Assembly: GCF_010731735.1 (NCBI RefSeq)
Contig: NZ_AP022588.1
Location: forward strand, 2,542,001-2,606,000
Reading direction: 5' to 3'
Origin: Mycolicibacterium sediminis
Lineage (GTDB): Bacteria > Actinomycetota > Actinomycetes > Mycobacteriales > Mycobacteriaceae
Length of the DNA: 64,000 nucleotides
The notes beneath the pieces are model-generated. The model ran no database searches and was not told where the DNA came from. It was given only the letters and a program-made list of their open reading frames with translations. Below are positions 39,987-48,521 of this stretch, one piece after another. Position 1 is the stretch's first letter. Each line of letters opens with the position of its first letter. Position numbers and translations under genes: made by a program.

Positions 39987-41475
39987 GCAGGCGATGGGAA
40001 CCCGCGTCGCGGGCCACCGCCTCGTAATCGGTGAATCGGAAGTCGCGCATCTGTCGAAGATACTGTGTCGCGAATCCCGGATACATCGACGCGTTGAAAC
40101 CGTCGGCGGTCAGGTACCAGCTGTTGCAGCCGCTCATCCACGTCGTCTTGGTCAGCCGCTTCTGCAGCACCTCGTTGTGCCGCTGCTGTACGTCCGCCCG
40201 CACGTCGAGGAAGCGCAGGTCGTTGCGCAGAATCGTGGTGATTCCCGCGACGGCGTAGTCGATCTGGCCCTCGACGAAGACGAGCAGTGAGTTGTGACCC
40301 GGCCCGGAGTTCGGTCCCGTCATGATGAAGAGGTTCGGGTAGCCGTGGGCGTTGATGCTCTTGTATGCCTGCGCCCCACCGGACCACTCCTGCGCCATCG
40401 ATCGTCCGCCGACGCCGGTGACCGGGAACGGCGGACCGGTGAGGTGCACGTCGTATCCCGTCGCGAAGACGATCGCGTCGAGGTGGTGCTCGATGCCGTC
40501 GCTGGTGCGGATGCCGACCGGGCTGATCCGCGCGATCGGCCAGTCGATCAGCTTGCAGTTGTCGCGTTGCAGCGCCGGGTAGTAGTCACTGGAGACGAGC
40601 ATCCGCTTGCACCCCGGGGTGAAGTCCGGCGTGAGCTGTCGACGCAACCACGGATCCTTCACCTGACGGTGCAGGTGCGCCTTGCTCAGACGCTTCACCA
40701 GCCCGGTCAGCGGTGAGTTCCACACCAGCGCGGTGGCGGTGGCCTCGTGGCCCCAGTACAGCGCCTGCCGTGCGACGCGTTGCACCGCGGGCACCTTCGC
40801 GAAGGCGGTCTGTGCGACCTCCGGCGTGGCGACGTCGAGGCGCGGCATCACCCACCCGGGCGTGCGTTGGAACACCTTGACGAAGCCGGCCTTCTTGACC
40901 AGTTCGGGGACGATCTGCACCGCGCTGGCGCCGGTGCCGATCACGGCGACCCGCTTGCCGGTGAAGTCGTAGTCGTGATCCCAGTTGGCGCTGTGGATCT
41001 TGTGGCCCTCGTAGGACTCGAGGCCGCGGATCTCCGGCCACCGGTGATCGGACAGCGGACCCGAGGCGAGCACGACCGAGCGGGCGCGGAATCGCTTGCG
41101 GCCGGTTGTCTTCACCGTCCACGTGCCCTCGGCCTCGTCGAACTCCAGGCCGTCGACCTCGACGCCGAACTGGATGCGGCGCCGCAGGTCGAACCTGTCG
41201 ACCATGTCCTCGATGTGGGTGCGGATCTCGCCGGCCGGGGAGTAGGCGCGCGACCAGGTCGGGTTCGCGACGAACGAGAAGGAGTACAGCAGCGACGGGA
41301 TGTCGCACGCCGCACCGGGATAGGTGTTGTCGCGCCACGTACCGCCGACCTGATCGTCGCGCTCGAGGATGACGAAGTCGTCGACGCCGGCCTGGGTCAG
41401 CTTGATGGCGGTGCCGATGCCGGTGAAGCCGGTGCCGACGATCAGGGTGTCGTAGACGCGGGTGCCCACCGTCAT
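39964..41475 (-). CDS. flavin-containing (Baeyer-Villiger-type) monooxygenase, MymA-like
   Basis: NADPH- and FAD-dependent monooxygenase of 503 residues with FAD site LIVGTGFTGIGTAIKL, GGTWRDNTYPGAACDIPSLLYSFSF, the BVMO-like fingerprint YEGHKIHSANWDHD near residue 165 and NADPH site VAVIGTGASAVQI. Its relatives in the mymA operon act on fatty or mycolic-type lipids under acid stress (known for M. tuberculosis). ATG 41475 overlaps the diiron gene stop by ATGA and gives the proper N terminus. Confidence 0.93.
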   Translation of the reverse strand: MTVGTRVYDTLIVGTGFTGIGTAIKLTQAGVDDFVILERDDQVGGTWRDNTYPGAACDIPSLLYSFSFVANPTWSRAYSPAGEIRTHIEDMVDRFDLRRRIQFGVEVDGLEFDEAEGTWTVKTTGRKRFRARSVVLASGPLSDHRWPEIRGLESYEGHKIHSANWDHDYDFTGKRVAVIGTGASAVQIVPELVKKAGFVKVFQRTPGWVMPRLDVATPEVAQTAFAKVPAVQRVARQALYWGHEATATALVWNSPLTGLVKRLSKAHLHRQVKDPWLRRQLTPDFTPGCKRMLVSSDYYPALQRDNCKLIDWPIARISPVGIRTSDGIEHHLDAIVFATGYDVHLTGPPFPVTGVGGRSMAQEWSGGAQAYKSINAHGYPNLFIMTGPNSGPGHNSLLVFVEGQIDYAVAGITTILRNDLRFLDVRADVQQRHNEVLQKRLTKTTWMSGCNSWYLTADGFNASMYPGFATQYLRQMRDFRFTDYEAVARDAGSHRLRAVTSSA

Positions 41476-42392
41476 GCCGCCGGCTCGTGGGTGAGTTCCT
41501 TGAACCACGTGGGGATGGGCTTGAGCAGCTTCTTCGGGTAGTAGTCCGACGCCCACACCATCGGGTTGGCCACCCAGTGGTAGGGGTTGTTCGGCTTGAC
41601 GACCATGCGGGAGTGCAGCTTCAGCAGCTGGTAGGTGGGCACCCGCCAGGTGGTCTCGCCACGCTCGCCGAGCGTCTTGAACCGCTTCATCGCGTTGTAC
41701 AGCTTCTCGGGCTGCAGGCCCATGTCGACGATGTTGTTGCGCATCCGGTTGAGCAGCGGGACGTACATGATGATGCCCAGGATGAGCGCGGGGGAGGCGA
41801 TGTTGCCGACGAATTGAACGAGCAACCGGCGGGCGTCGGCCTGACCGATGAGGTTCAGCACCTCGAAGTCGACGGCGATGTGCCGTGACTCATCGTTGTT
41901 GATCTTCTCGAAGACCTGGTGGCACACCGGGTCGTGCACCTCCTCGAGGAGGAACTTCAGCAGCGCGCCGTCGAGGGCGACCTCGAGCATCGGGATGACC
42001 GTGCCAAGGATCGACAGCGACATGCCGTCGGCGTAGGTGTCGAGCCAGTCGATCGCCAGCCGGATGTTCACGTTGGGTTCCGGCATCTCGCCGTCGTCGA
42101 GCATGCCCCACCGCTTCATCAGTGCCAGTTCGGCGTTCGCGTGGCGCTGCTCCTCGGCGTGGAAGTACCGGTAGATCTCGGCCAGTGCCGGCGTCGGCGC
42201 CTTCTTGGCCATCGCGGCGAACCCACGGGCGCCCACGTTCTCGATCCAGCACAGATCGGCCATGAAGGCCTTGAGCTTGGGGCGCATCTCGTCGGTGATC
42301 TTCTCGGCACCCGGCGCGTCCCAGTCGATGTCGGCGAGGGCCCACTGCTTGTCCTTGATCTTCGCCAGCATCACGTCCATGTCCATGGCCAC
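41472..42392 (-). CDS. ferritin-like diiron protein, putative oxygenase
   Basis: A 306-residue helical protein carrying a full carboxylate-bridged diiron set: Glu51 (WIENVGARG), Glu81-x-x-His84 (EEQRHA), Glu137 (PMLEVALDG) and Glu168-x-x-His171 (DESRHI). This E-ExxH-E-ExxH pattern is that of ferritin-like oxygenases and N-oxygenases. Hydrophobic stretches around residues 128-148 and 185-208 suggest membrane contact or a lipid channel. It is coupled to the flavin monooxygenase and SDR genes, so it probably oxidises the same lipid substrate. No precise family name is claimed. Confidence 0.78.
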   Translation of the reverse strand: MAMDMDVMLAKIKDKQWALADIDWDAPGAEKITDEMRPKLKAFMADLCWIENVGARGFAAMAKKAPTPALAEIYRYFHAEEQRHANAELALMKRWGMLDDGEMPEPNVNIRLAIDWLDTYADGMSLSILGTVIPMLEVALDGALLKFLLEEVHDPVCHQVFEKINNDESRHIAVDFEVLNLIGQADARRLLVQFVGNIASPALILGIIMYVPLLNRMRNNIVDMGLQPEKLYNAMKRFKTLGERGETTWRVPTYQLLKLHSRMVVKPNNPYHWVANPMVWASDYYPKKLLKPIPTWFKELTHEPAA

Positions 42393-42401
42393 TGTGCTCT
42401 C

Positions 42402-43256
42402 CTAAGAAGTCGTCATGCGGGTGGTGAAGCCGACGGCGCGGGTGTACGCCGTCGGAGTGAATCGCTTGATGCCCCAGCCGATTCGGGCGTCGGGCTGCGG
42501 CATGCAGTAGAGGCCGCCGCGGTCGTGGGTGTCCAGGCACGTCCGGGCCACCCGTTCGGGGGAGAAACCGGTCCAACGCATCAGCGTGTCGGCGAGCTGG
42601 GTCGACCCCTCGGTGATCCGGCCCGCGCCCACGATGTTGGTCTTCACGAAGGTCGGGCACAGGGCGGTGACGCCGATGCCGGTGCCCGACAGCTCCGCCG
42701 CCAGCGTCTCCGACAGCGACAGCACGCCGGCCTTGCTGACGTTGTAGGCGGCCATGCCGGGTGCGGCTCCGAACGCGGCCGCCGAGGCGACGTTGATGAT
42801 GCCTCGCGGCCGGTCGTCGGTGCGGGCGGCGTCGCGCAGGATCGGCGTGAAGACGTGGCAGCCGTGGATCGGGCCCCACAGGTTGATGCCGAGCACCCAG
42901 TTCCAGTCGTCGAGATCCGACTCGCCGATCGCGGTGCCTCCCGCGCCGACGCCGGCGTTGTTGACGACGAGGGTGGGTGCGCCGCCGAAGAACGACTGCG
43001 CCTCCTTGGCCAGCTGCGCGACGTCGTCGATGGAGGTGACGTCGCAGCGGACCGACGTGGCCTCGCCGCCCTTGGCCACGATGGCGTCGGCGGTGGCCGT
43101 GGCCGAGGCTTCGTCGAGGTCGCTGCACACCACCCGCCCGCCGCGACGGGCGAGTTCGGCGGCGAAGGCGGCACCGATGCCGCTGCCGGCCCCGGTGATG
43201 ACGGCGTCGGCGTCGCGGCTGCGCTTGACGGAGCCGAGGATTCCGAAGGGGTTCAT
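42402..43256 (-). CDS. short-chain dehydrogenase/reductase (SadH-like)
   Basis: A 284-residue NAD(P)-dependent oxidoreductase. The Rossmann site AVITGAGSGIGAAFAAELA lies near residue 18, NNAGVGAGG near 98, INVASAAAF supplies the catalytic Ser, and YNVSK near 167 gives Tyr and Lys. The C-terminal GWGIKRFTPTAYTRAVGF is typical of the SadH group found in the mymA operon. ATG 43256 overlaps the lipase stop by ATGA. It likely acts on an alcohol or ketone produced by its operon partners. Confidence 0.92.
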   Translation of the reverse strand: MNPFGILGSVKRSRDADAVITGAGSGIGAAFAAELARRGGRVVCSDLDEASATATADAIVAKGGEATSVRCDVTSIDDVAQLAKEAQSFFGGAPTLVVNNAGVGAGGTAIGESDLDDWNWVLGINLWGPIHGCHVFTPILRDAARTDDRPRGIINVASAAAFGAAPGMAAYNVSKAGVLSLSETLAAELSGTGIGVTALCPTFVKTNIVGAGRITEGSTQLADTLMRWTGFSPERVARTCLDTHDRGGLYCMPQPDARIGWGIKRFTPTAYTRAVGFTTRMTTS

Positions 43257-44251
43257 CCCGCTGCCCTCTCGCCGGTGACGCGCCACGCGTCGGCGATGAA
43301 GCCCGCGACCCTGCGCATCGCGGGGACGGCGTCGGGGGCGAGGCGCGGCAGTGCCTGGAATACGTGCACCTGGTCGGGCCAGACCTCGAGGTCGCAGTCA
43401 CCACCGGCGGCGGTGACGTCGGCGGCGAGCCGGCGGGCGTCGGTGACGAGCATCTCCCCGCCACCCGCCTGGATCAGCGTCGGCGGCATGACCCGGCCGC
43501 CCGCCACGTCCAGCGTCAGGCGCGGGTCCGCGAGATCGTGGTCGCCGCAGTACAACCCGATCAGCTTGGCGGCGTCGGCGGCGCGGATCGCGGGGTCACG
43601 GCGCAGCTCCTCCCGGCTGCGCGAGAGCCCGAAGGTGAGGTCGATCAGCGGCGAGAACAGGGCGAGGCCCGCGGGGTGCGCGACGTCGTGCTGCAGCAGC
43701 AGGTCCACCGCGAGGTGCCCACCCGCGGAATCGCCTGCGATGACCATGTTCTCGGGCGCCAGGCCACATTCGCCCTGCAGGTAGTCCCAGCCCGCCCGGA
43801 CGTCGATCGAGGCGGCGGGGAAGCGGTGCCGCGGCGCCAGTCGGTAGTCGACGACGAACACCGGCAGGCCGGTCAGGCGTGACAGCCACGCGGTCAGTCG
43901 GCGATGCGTGCGCGGCGAGCACAGCGCGAAGCCACTGCCGTGCAGGAAGTAGACGGCCCGGTCGGTCGAGCCCTCGACGCCGTTGCCGTACACCCACTCG
44001 CCCTTCACCCGCCTGCCGTCCGGCAGCGTCACGTCGACGGGGTCGACGCGGGTGCCGGCCAGCGACGGGCCGAAGGCATCCATGATCCGGGCGATGATCT
44101 GGCGCGACGCCCACAGGCCCCATGCGCGTTCGGGGGGCAGGACGGCGCTGATCTGACGCAGTGTCAGACCGCTGACCGTGGCGGCGCCACGTGATCTCAG
44201 GGAACCGCGGGCGGGCACATGGGTGTGCTCGACGGCCGGGTTGGCGGGCAT
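43253..44251 (-). CDS. HSL-type alpha/beta hydrolase (LipR-like lipase/esterase)
   Basis: First gene of the mymA-like operon, 332 residues. The hormone-sensitive-lipase signature is HGSGF at 104-108 (a variant of HGGGF), the nucleophile is Ser175 in IAGDSAGGHLA, the acid is in GGGEMLVTDARR and the His in WPDQVHVFQ near residue 303. LipR and related enzymes hydrolyse acyl esters. The first 30 residues are basic without a signal peptide. A strong promoter with an embedded inverted repeat lies 30-70 bases upstream. Confidence 0.91.
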   Translation of the reverse strand: MPANPAVEHTHVPARGSLRSRGAATVSGLTLRQISAVLPPERAWGLWASRQIIARIMDAFGPSLAGTRVDPVDVTLPDGRRVKGEWVYGNGVEGSTDRAVYFLHGSGFALCSPRTHRRLTAWLSRLTGLPVFVVDYRLAPRHRFPAASIDVRAGWDYLQGECGLAPENMVIAGDSAGGHLAVDLLLQHDVAHPAGLALFSPLIDLTFGLSRSREELRRDPAIRAADAAKLIGLYCGDHDLADPRLTLDVAGGRVMPPTLIQAGGGEMLVTDARRLAADVTAAGGDCDLEVWPDQVHVFQALPRLAPDAVPAMRRVAGFIADAWRVTGERAAG

Positions 44252-44281
44252 TCGGACCTCCGTTGGTCGAAGCGTCCGATG

Positions 44282-44320
44282 AGTACACCAGCAATGGTGA
44301 CATTAGTCAATGTCACCATT
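44282..44320 (-). promoter_or_regulatory. promoter with 12+12 perfect inverted repeat operator of the mymA-like operon
   Basis: AATGGTGACATT (44293-44304), AGTC, AATGTCACCATT (44309-44320) is a perfect 28-base palindromic site. On the minus strand TTGACT (complement of 44305-44310) and TGTACT (complement of 44282-44287) are -35 and -10 boxes with a 17-base spacer, so the operator spans the -35. A dimeric repressor or MerR-like regulator bound here would control the operon starting at 44251. Confidence 0.75.
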
Positions 44321-44355
44321 TGGCACGAGGAGGGCCGCGTCACGGCCAGCGCGAC

Positions 44356-45075
44356 CTACCGCGCGGGGTCGCCCCGCCAGGTGAAGCTGTTGACGAACTT
44401 GCCCATGTCGAGGGCGATCTGGAGGTTGGCCGCCGAGGGCTTGCCGGAGCCGAACTCGGGGCCGAAGGCGTGGTACGGCCCGTGCGCAGCGGCGATGAGC
44501 GCCAGGTCGTTCTTCACCGCGACCATGACCAGCACGCGCATCCGCGAGTAGCTCGCGGTGGCGCCCTGCGGCCAATGGTCCGCAGCGACACCGAATCCCG
44601 GCTGGTACCCCACCATCGCGTTCGGGATCTCGTAGGCGGTCTTGGTGTCGGGGATGCTCTCGCGGATCAGGTCGTAGGCGATGTCCCGCGGCGGACGTCC
44701 CAGCGCCGGTCTGCTGAACAGCTGCAGCGTTCCCCCGTCCCCTGCCAGCAGGTCTGCGTTGATGCCGTCGGAGTCCTTCGTGACGTTGTAGGCGGCGCCC
44801 TCGGCGGGATAGGCGACCGTGAACGAGCCGTCGGCGGCGGTGAACCGCGGGTTGATCGTGACGGGCTCGCCGAAGGGCGGGGTGCCGCAGTCCGGCGGAC
44901 AGACGTAGCGCGCGGTCGGCGTGTCGAGCGCCCCGGACACCGCGACGAGGCCGGCGGCGATCAGGGCGATCGCCAGCACCCAGACCACCACCAGGTGCCG
45001 GTGGCTCGTATCCCGTTGCTCGGGAACGTCGTACGTGCCGGAAAAGTAGGTGTGGCCCGGTGCGATGGTCGTCAC
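44356..45075 (-). CDS. single-pass membrane protein of the S53 protease operon
   Basis: A 239-residue protein with a short cytosolic N terminus, one helix at about 33-55 (LVVVWVLAIALIAAGLVAVSGAL) and an outer domain. The domain holds paired cysteines in VCPPDCG and a globular region with FTVAYPAEGAAYNVTKDSDGI and YAYDLIRE-like segments. No enzyme motif was seen. GTG 45075 overlaps the upstream gene's stop by GTGA. It resembles substrate-binding or accessory partners only by position; the family is not recognised. Confidence 0.72.
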   Translation of the reverse strand: MTTIAPGHTYFSGTYDVPEQRDTSHRHLVVVWVLAIALIAAGLVAVSGALDTPTARYVCPPDCGTPPFGEPVTINPRFTAADGSFTVAYPAEGAAYNVTKDSDGINADLLAGDGGTLQLFSRPALGRPPRDIAYDLIRESIPDTKTAYEIPNAMVGYQPGFGVAADHWPQGATASYSRMRVLVMVAVKNDLALIAAAHGPYHAFGPEFGSGKPSAANLQIALDMGKFVNSFTWRGDPAR

Positions 45076-46289
45076 GATGACTCCGCTCCGTCGACGTGGA
45101 GGACTGGCCGGTGCTCCCGGCGCGCCTGACGCGACGAGCGGGAGGCGGCCCGCGTCGCCGCCCCGCACGCCACGCAGAACGGCATGTCGGGCACGACGTG
45201 TCGGCACTGCGGACACAGGATCGGCGAGTCCTGATCGACGTCGTCGTGCGCCTCGTGCAGGAGCGCGAGGTGCAGGCCGACCCGCAGGACCAGCAGCGCC
45301 AGGCCGGCAATGGCGAGGTGTACGCCCAACTGCACCCACTGGGGGACGCGCGCGATGTCGACGAGGCCGAGGCCGGCGTAGAGGGCGATGACGACGAAGC
45401 CCATCACGAACAGCGCCAGGCGAACGTAGTTGCGGTGCTGGTTCTTCTTGTTGGGCGGCCTCTCGAACCACAGTGCGGCGCCGAGGAGGCCGCCGACGCA
45501 GGCCGCGGTGAGCGGTACCGCGATGCCGCGGATGCCCGCCTCGACCATCAGTCCGTCCATCGGCCGGCCGCGGGCGATCATGCCCGCGCTGAACTGCGGA
45601 GCCAGCCTGGTGAGCGTCGCCGCCGCGGTGAACATCAGGGCGCCCAGGGCTCCGATTGCGAAGCCGTCCAACGATTCCTGGTCACCGCGCCTCGTGAAGC
45701 GGATGACCACGGCGGGCACCAGCATCAGCAGCATGCCGCCGATGGGTACGCCGAGGCCCTCCCGAAGGACCCGGGAGGCGGCGACCCCGGCGCCCAGCGG
45801 TACGTCGTAGGCGTTCGAGACCATCTCGCCGGTGATCAGCACCCACCCCACGCCGATCCCGATCCCGACCGTCGCCGTCGCGACCAGCGTCACCGACGGG
45901 ATGTCGCGGTGGACGTCGGCCTCCTGCAGGTAGATCAGGAAGATCAGCGGCAGCCCCAGGGCAGCCACGGTGACCAGGGCGGCGGGAAGCCGGAAGACGG
46001 TCGTGGCCAGCAGCGCGGCCAGGATGAGGCCCAGCCCGACCAGGAAGGGCACCCGGGAGCGTGGCGACAGGTGGGGGAACAGCGTGCTGACGATGTTCGG
46101 CATCAACAGGTGTTCACCCGGTGCGGCGCTGAAGGACTTGCGCCGCAACCATCCCGGGCCCGTGTGCGCCGCGTCGCCGAGATGACCGCCGCACAGCCCG
46201 CAGTACTCGCCCGCGGGCACGTCGAGTTGGCAGACGCCGCACTCCATCAGCGGGCGGTCGGGTCCGGTGGTGGTGTCGTCGGTGCTCAT
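45072..46289 (-). CDS. zinc-ribbon polytopic membrane protein, PrsW-like without catalytic glutamates
   Basis: A 405-residue protein. An N-terminal zinc ribbon (CGVCQLDV...CGLCGG, residues 17-36) and a C-terminal one (CPQCRHVVPDMPFCVACG, about 372-390) flank eight or nine membrane helices. The segment REGLGVPIGGMLLMLVPAVVIRFTRRGDQESLDGFAIGALGALMFTAA follows the layout of PrsW-type membrane proteases, but the EE and later E/H catalytic residues are not seen, so it may be an inactive relative. Coupled by ATGA to the S53 protease gene and by GTGA to the following gene. Confidence 0.72.
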   Translation of the reverse strand: MSTDDTTTGPDRPLMECGVCQLDVPAGEYCGLCGGHLGDAAHTGPGWLRRKSFSAAPGEHLLMPNIVSTLFPHLSPRSRVPFLVGLGLILAALLATTVFRLPAALVTVAALGLPLIFLIYLQEADVHRDIPSVTLVATATVGIGIGVGWVLITGEMVSNAYDVPLGAGVAASRVLREGLGVPIGGMLLMLVPAVVIRFTRRGDQESLDGFAIGALGALMFTAAATLTRLAPQFSAGMIARGRPMDGLMVEAGIRGIAVPLTAACVGGLLGAALWFERPPNKKNQHRNYVRLALFVMGFVVIALYAGLGLVDIARVPQWVQLGVHLAIAGLALLVLRVGLHLALLHEAHDDVDQDSPILCPQCRHVVPDMPFCVACGAATRAASRSSRQARREHRPVLHVDGAESS

Positions 46290-47899
46290 CGGGATGCTCT
46301 CTGCAGGACGAGGATGTTGCGGACCAGGTTGTCGACGTCCGGTGTGCCCAGGCCGGTGACGAGGTCGTATCCCGGTCCCGCGGTGTCGACGGCGTTGCCG
46401 CCCAGTGTCACGTCGCGGAAGGCGGGCAGCGGTGCGCCCGCGGCGATGCGGTACAGCACCGGGTTGACCTCGCCGATCAGGCGGCCGCCGTTGGCCAGCA
46501 GGTATTGGTTCATCACCGCGGTCATCGCCGACCAGATGGGCGCCGACTGCGACGTCCCGCCACCCACCACGAGGTCGCCGTTCAGGACGATCTTCACGCC
46601 GGTGAACGGGTCGGCCACCGCGGCGATGTCCGGCGTCATCCGCTTGTCGCCGTGCCGGTCCGGGTCGACGTCGCCGAGGATGCCCTGCTGCCACGGTGGC
46701 GCGTCGAACAGGGTTGACACCCCGCCGCCGGTGCCCTGGGACAGCGGTACGTCGAACCACGCCTGTTCGGAGAGCCAACGGCCGGTGGCATCGGTCGACA
46801 GGGTGGTGCCACCGACGCTCGTCATCTCGGGCAGCGATGCGACGGAGTCCAGTCCGACGTCGTCGGGTCCCGGCGGCGAATCCCAGTCGTCGCCGCCCTT
46901 GCACTCCAGGCCGGCGAGGTCGCCGCTGGCGTTGAACGAGCTGGTGCCGTTGAGGTGGGCGTCGACGAGTGCCGAGCGGACCGGCTGCAGATCGGCGGCG
47001 GTGAGGAGCTTGTCGCAGCCCCACCCGATCGAGAAGCTCCACACCGCGCCCGGGAAGCGGCGGTTGGTGTCCTCGAGCATCTGGCCGATCTTCACGTACC
47101 CGCCCTCGCCCTCCACGGTGGGCCGGGCGTTGACGACGACCTTGGTCGCGTCGGGCGCAATGGCATGTGCCACTTCGAGATCCATGGTGAGTTCACCGCG
47201 GGCCTCGCCGGGCGATCCGCCCACGACGACGGGGGTGAACCTCGGCAACCCGAACGTCGTCGCGAAGGTGTCCAGATCCTCCTGCTTGAAGCCGTCGAAG
47301 GCGTAGATGACGATCGTCTGGCCCTTGCCGGTGAAGCCGGCCCGGGTCAGCGGGGTGACGTTGTAGGTGTTGAGCAGGGCCGTCGGGTCGAGTCCGCGGT
47401 CCGGCACGTCCAGGGGCACGATGTCGGGTCGCGACATCCCATGCGGGGTGTAGCTGAGGATCCGTCCCCACTCGGTGACCTCGCCGTGCAGGACGTCCGG
47501 GACCAGCGGCTGCTGAGGTGAGGCGTAGAACTCCTGGCCGCGTTGACCGCGGTAGTCGTGCACCTCGACGTCGAGGGCCTCGGCCACTTCCGAGGGTGCG
47601 CCGTCGACGATGGCCCACGAGTCGCCCTCTCGCCAGCGCACCGAGAGTCCATGCGTGCGAGCCCACTCGGTGAGCGTCGCGGGACGTCGGGGCGCCGTCA
47701 GGGCAGCGGTGAGTTGCACGTGGTCGCCGCGCGCGGGGCCGAGATCGGTCGACGCCGCGAGCAGGAGTGCGAACGGGCCGTCGATGTCACCGGGTCCCGT
47801 TGCAGTCGGGGACGTCCGGATGTCGGATGCGACCAGGAGCACGGCCGCGGCGACGACGATCAGCAGCCAGCGACCTGGACGGTCACGTCGGGGAGTCAT
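46286..47899 (-). CDS. S53 (sedolisin/kumamolisin) serine-carboxyl peptidase
   Basis: A 537-residue acid-active endopeptidase of family S53. A membrane anchor or signal (residues 10-25) precedes a pro-region (about 45-160), which is normally removed by self-cleavage. The catalytic Glu236 and Asp240 lie in GELTMDLEVAHAIAP, the oxyanion Asp327 in FNASGD, and the Ser450 in GGGTSQSAP. The C-terminal calcium site is DVTLGGN ... GPGYDLVTGLGTPD. All catalytic residues are intact. It heads a three-gene overlap, following a lipoprotein gene from which a hairpin separates it. Confidence 0.92.
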   Translation of the reverse strand: MTPRRDRPGRWLLIVVAAAVLLVASDIRTSPTATGPGDIDGPFALLLAASTDLGPARGDHVQLTAALTAPRRPATLTEWARTHGLSVRWREGDSWAIVDGAPSEVAEALDVEVHDYRGQRGQEFYASPQQPLVPDVLHGEVTEWGRILSYTPHGMSRPDIVPLDVPDRGLDPTALLNTYNVTPLTRAGFTGKGQTIVIYAFDGFKQEDLDTFATTFGLPRFTPVVVGGSPGEARGELTMDLEVAHAIAPDATKVVVNARPTVEGEGGYVKIGQMLEDTNRRFPGAVWSFSIGWGCDKLLTAADLQPVRSALVDAHLNGTSSFNASGDLAGLECKGGDDWDSPPGPDDVGLDSVASLPEMTSVGGTTLSTDATGRWLSEQAWFDVPLSQGTGGGVSTLFDAPPWQQGILGDVDPDRHGDKRMTPDIAAVADPFTGVKIVLNGDLVVGGGTSQSAPIWSAMTAVMNQYLLANGGRLIGEVNPVLYRIAAGAPLPAFRDVTLGGNAVDTAGPGYDLVTGLGTPDVDNLVRNILVLQRASR

Positions 47900-47920
47900 G
47901 CGGGTGCCAGGCCTGCAGGA

Positions 47921-47956
47921 CCCCGGAGACGCTCGTGACCACGAGCGCTCCCGGGG
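47921..47956 (-). terminator. hairpin between small lipoprotein and S53 protease genes
   Basis: CCCCGGAGACGCTCGT (47921-47936) and ACGAGCGCTCCCGGGG (47941-47956) form a long GC stem with a bulge around a four-base loop, just after the lipoprotein stop. It could stop most transcripts and let a minority read into the protease operon, or stabilise the lipoprotein mRNA. Confidence 0.6.
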
Positions 47957-47967
47957 ACCGCGTGGCG

Positions 47968-48219
47968 TCAGTTGTCGCCAGGAAGGGCCGTCGGCGCGGG
48001 AGGCGCCTTGACCGGAGGCGTGAACAGGTTCCCGCCCGTGGGGTTGATCGACTTCTCGGTGGGCGACACGGACGGCGCCGTGGTGCTCGTGGTGGTCGAC
48101 GTTTCGGGCGCCTTTTCCTCGTCGGTGCCACAGGCCGCGGTCAGTCCGACCATTGCGACGATTGCGGTACCGCCAACGGCTGCCGCGATGCGACGAGCCA
48201 TACGACGATTCGACTTCAT
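47968..48219 (-). CDS. small threonine/proline-rich lipoprotein
   Basis: An 83-residue exported protein. A twin-basic N terminus (KSNRRMARR) and hydrophobic core end in a lipobox LTAAC near residue 30. The mature 53 residues are Thr, Ser and Pro-rich (STTTSTTAPSVSP, PPVKAPPAPTALP), flexible and probably wall-associated. AAGGA precedes ATG by nine bases. Its location before the S53 protease gene suggests a role at the same surface, perhaps as substrate or modulator, which is inference. No family was recognised. Confidence 0.75.
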   Translation of the reverse strand: MKSNRRMARRIAAAVGGTAIVAMVGLTAACGTDEEKAPETSTTTSTTAPSVSPTEKSINPTGGNLFTPPVKAPPAPTALPGDN

Positions 48220-48521
48220 GATGCTGTCCTTACCATCCCCGAGTAATGAACATGTGATCTTCGGCGAACCGCGGACGATTCCGCACGTCCCGTCACCAGC
48301 CCGAGTCGTACACCGGCCCCATTCCGAAGTGGGTTCCGATGATCGAACTCTAGCTCACCAGGCCCGATCGCCGCAGGAACTCGTGATCTTGAACGGGGCG
48401 AACCCGTGGACGTCTCATCCGCCCCCGACCGCTTGACGGTGTCAGTGGGTGAGTGTTTACTCGTCGTATCGAACAAGTGTTCGATTGAACGCATGATTCG
48501 GATGGTGCGGGAGGTACTGCA
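48220..48521. other. 302-base divergent region lipoprotein / imuA'
   Basis: No supported coding frame. The right third holds the imuA' promoter and SOS box. The left two thirds (48240-48420) presumably carry the lipoprotein promoter. No clear -35/-10 pair was found there, and no repeat or RNA gene was seen. Confidence 0.4.
48433..48484 (+). promoter_or_regulatory. imuA'-imuB promoter with LexA SOS box
   Basis: TTGACG (48433-48438) and TTTACT (48456-48461) with a 17-base spacer place the transcription start near 48468. TCGAACAAGTGTTCGA (48469-48484) is a perfect mycobacterial LexA box (TCGAAC-N4-GTTCGA) at the start point. LexA binding there would block initiation until DNA damage. Confidence 0.9.

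Noticed and set aside
45096..47306. 736-residue open frame opposite the S53 and zinc-ribbon genes
   Set aside because: Composition (His/Arg/Gly/Asp-rich) is that of an antisense shadow; no domain was seen and the opposite strand is coding.
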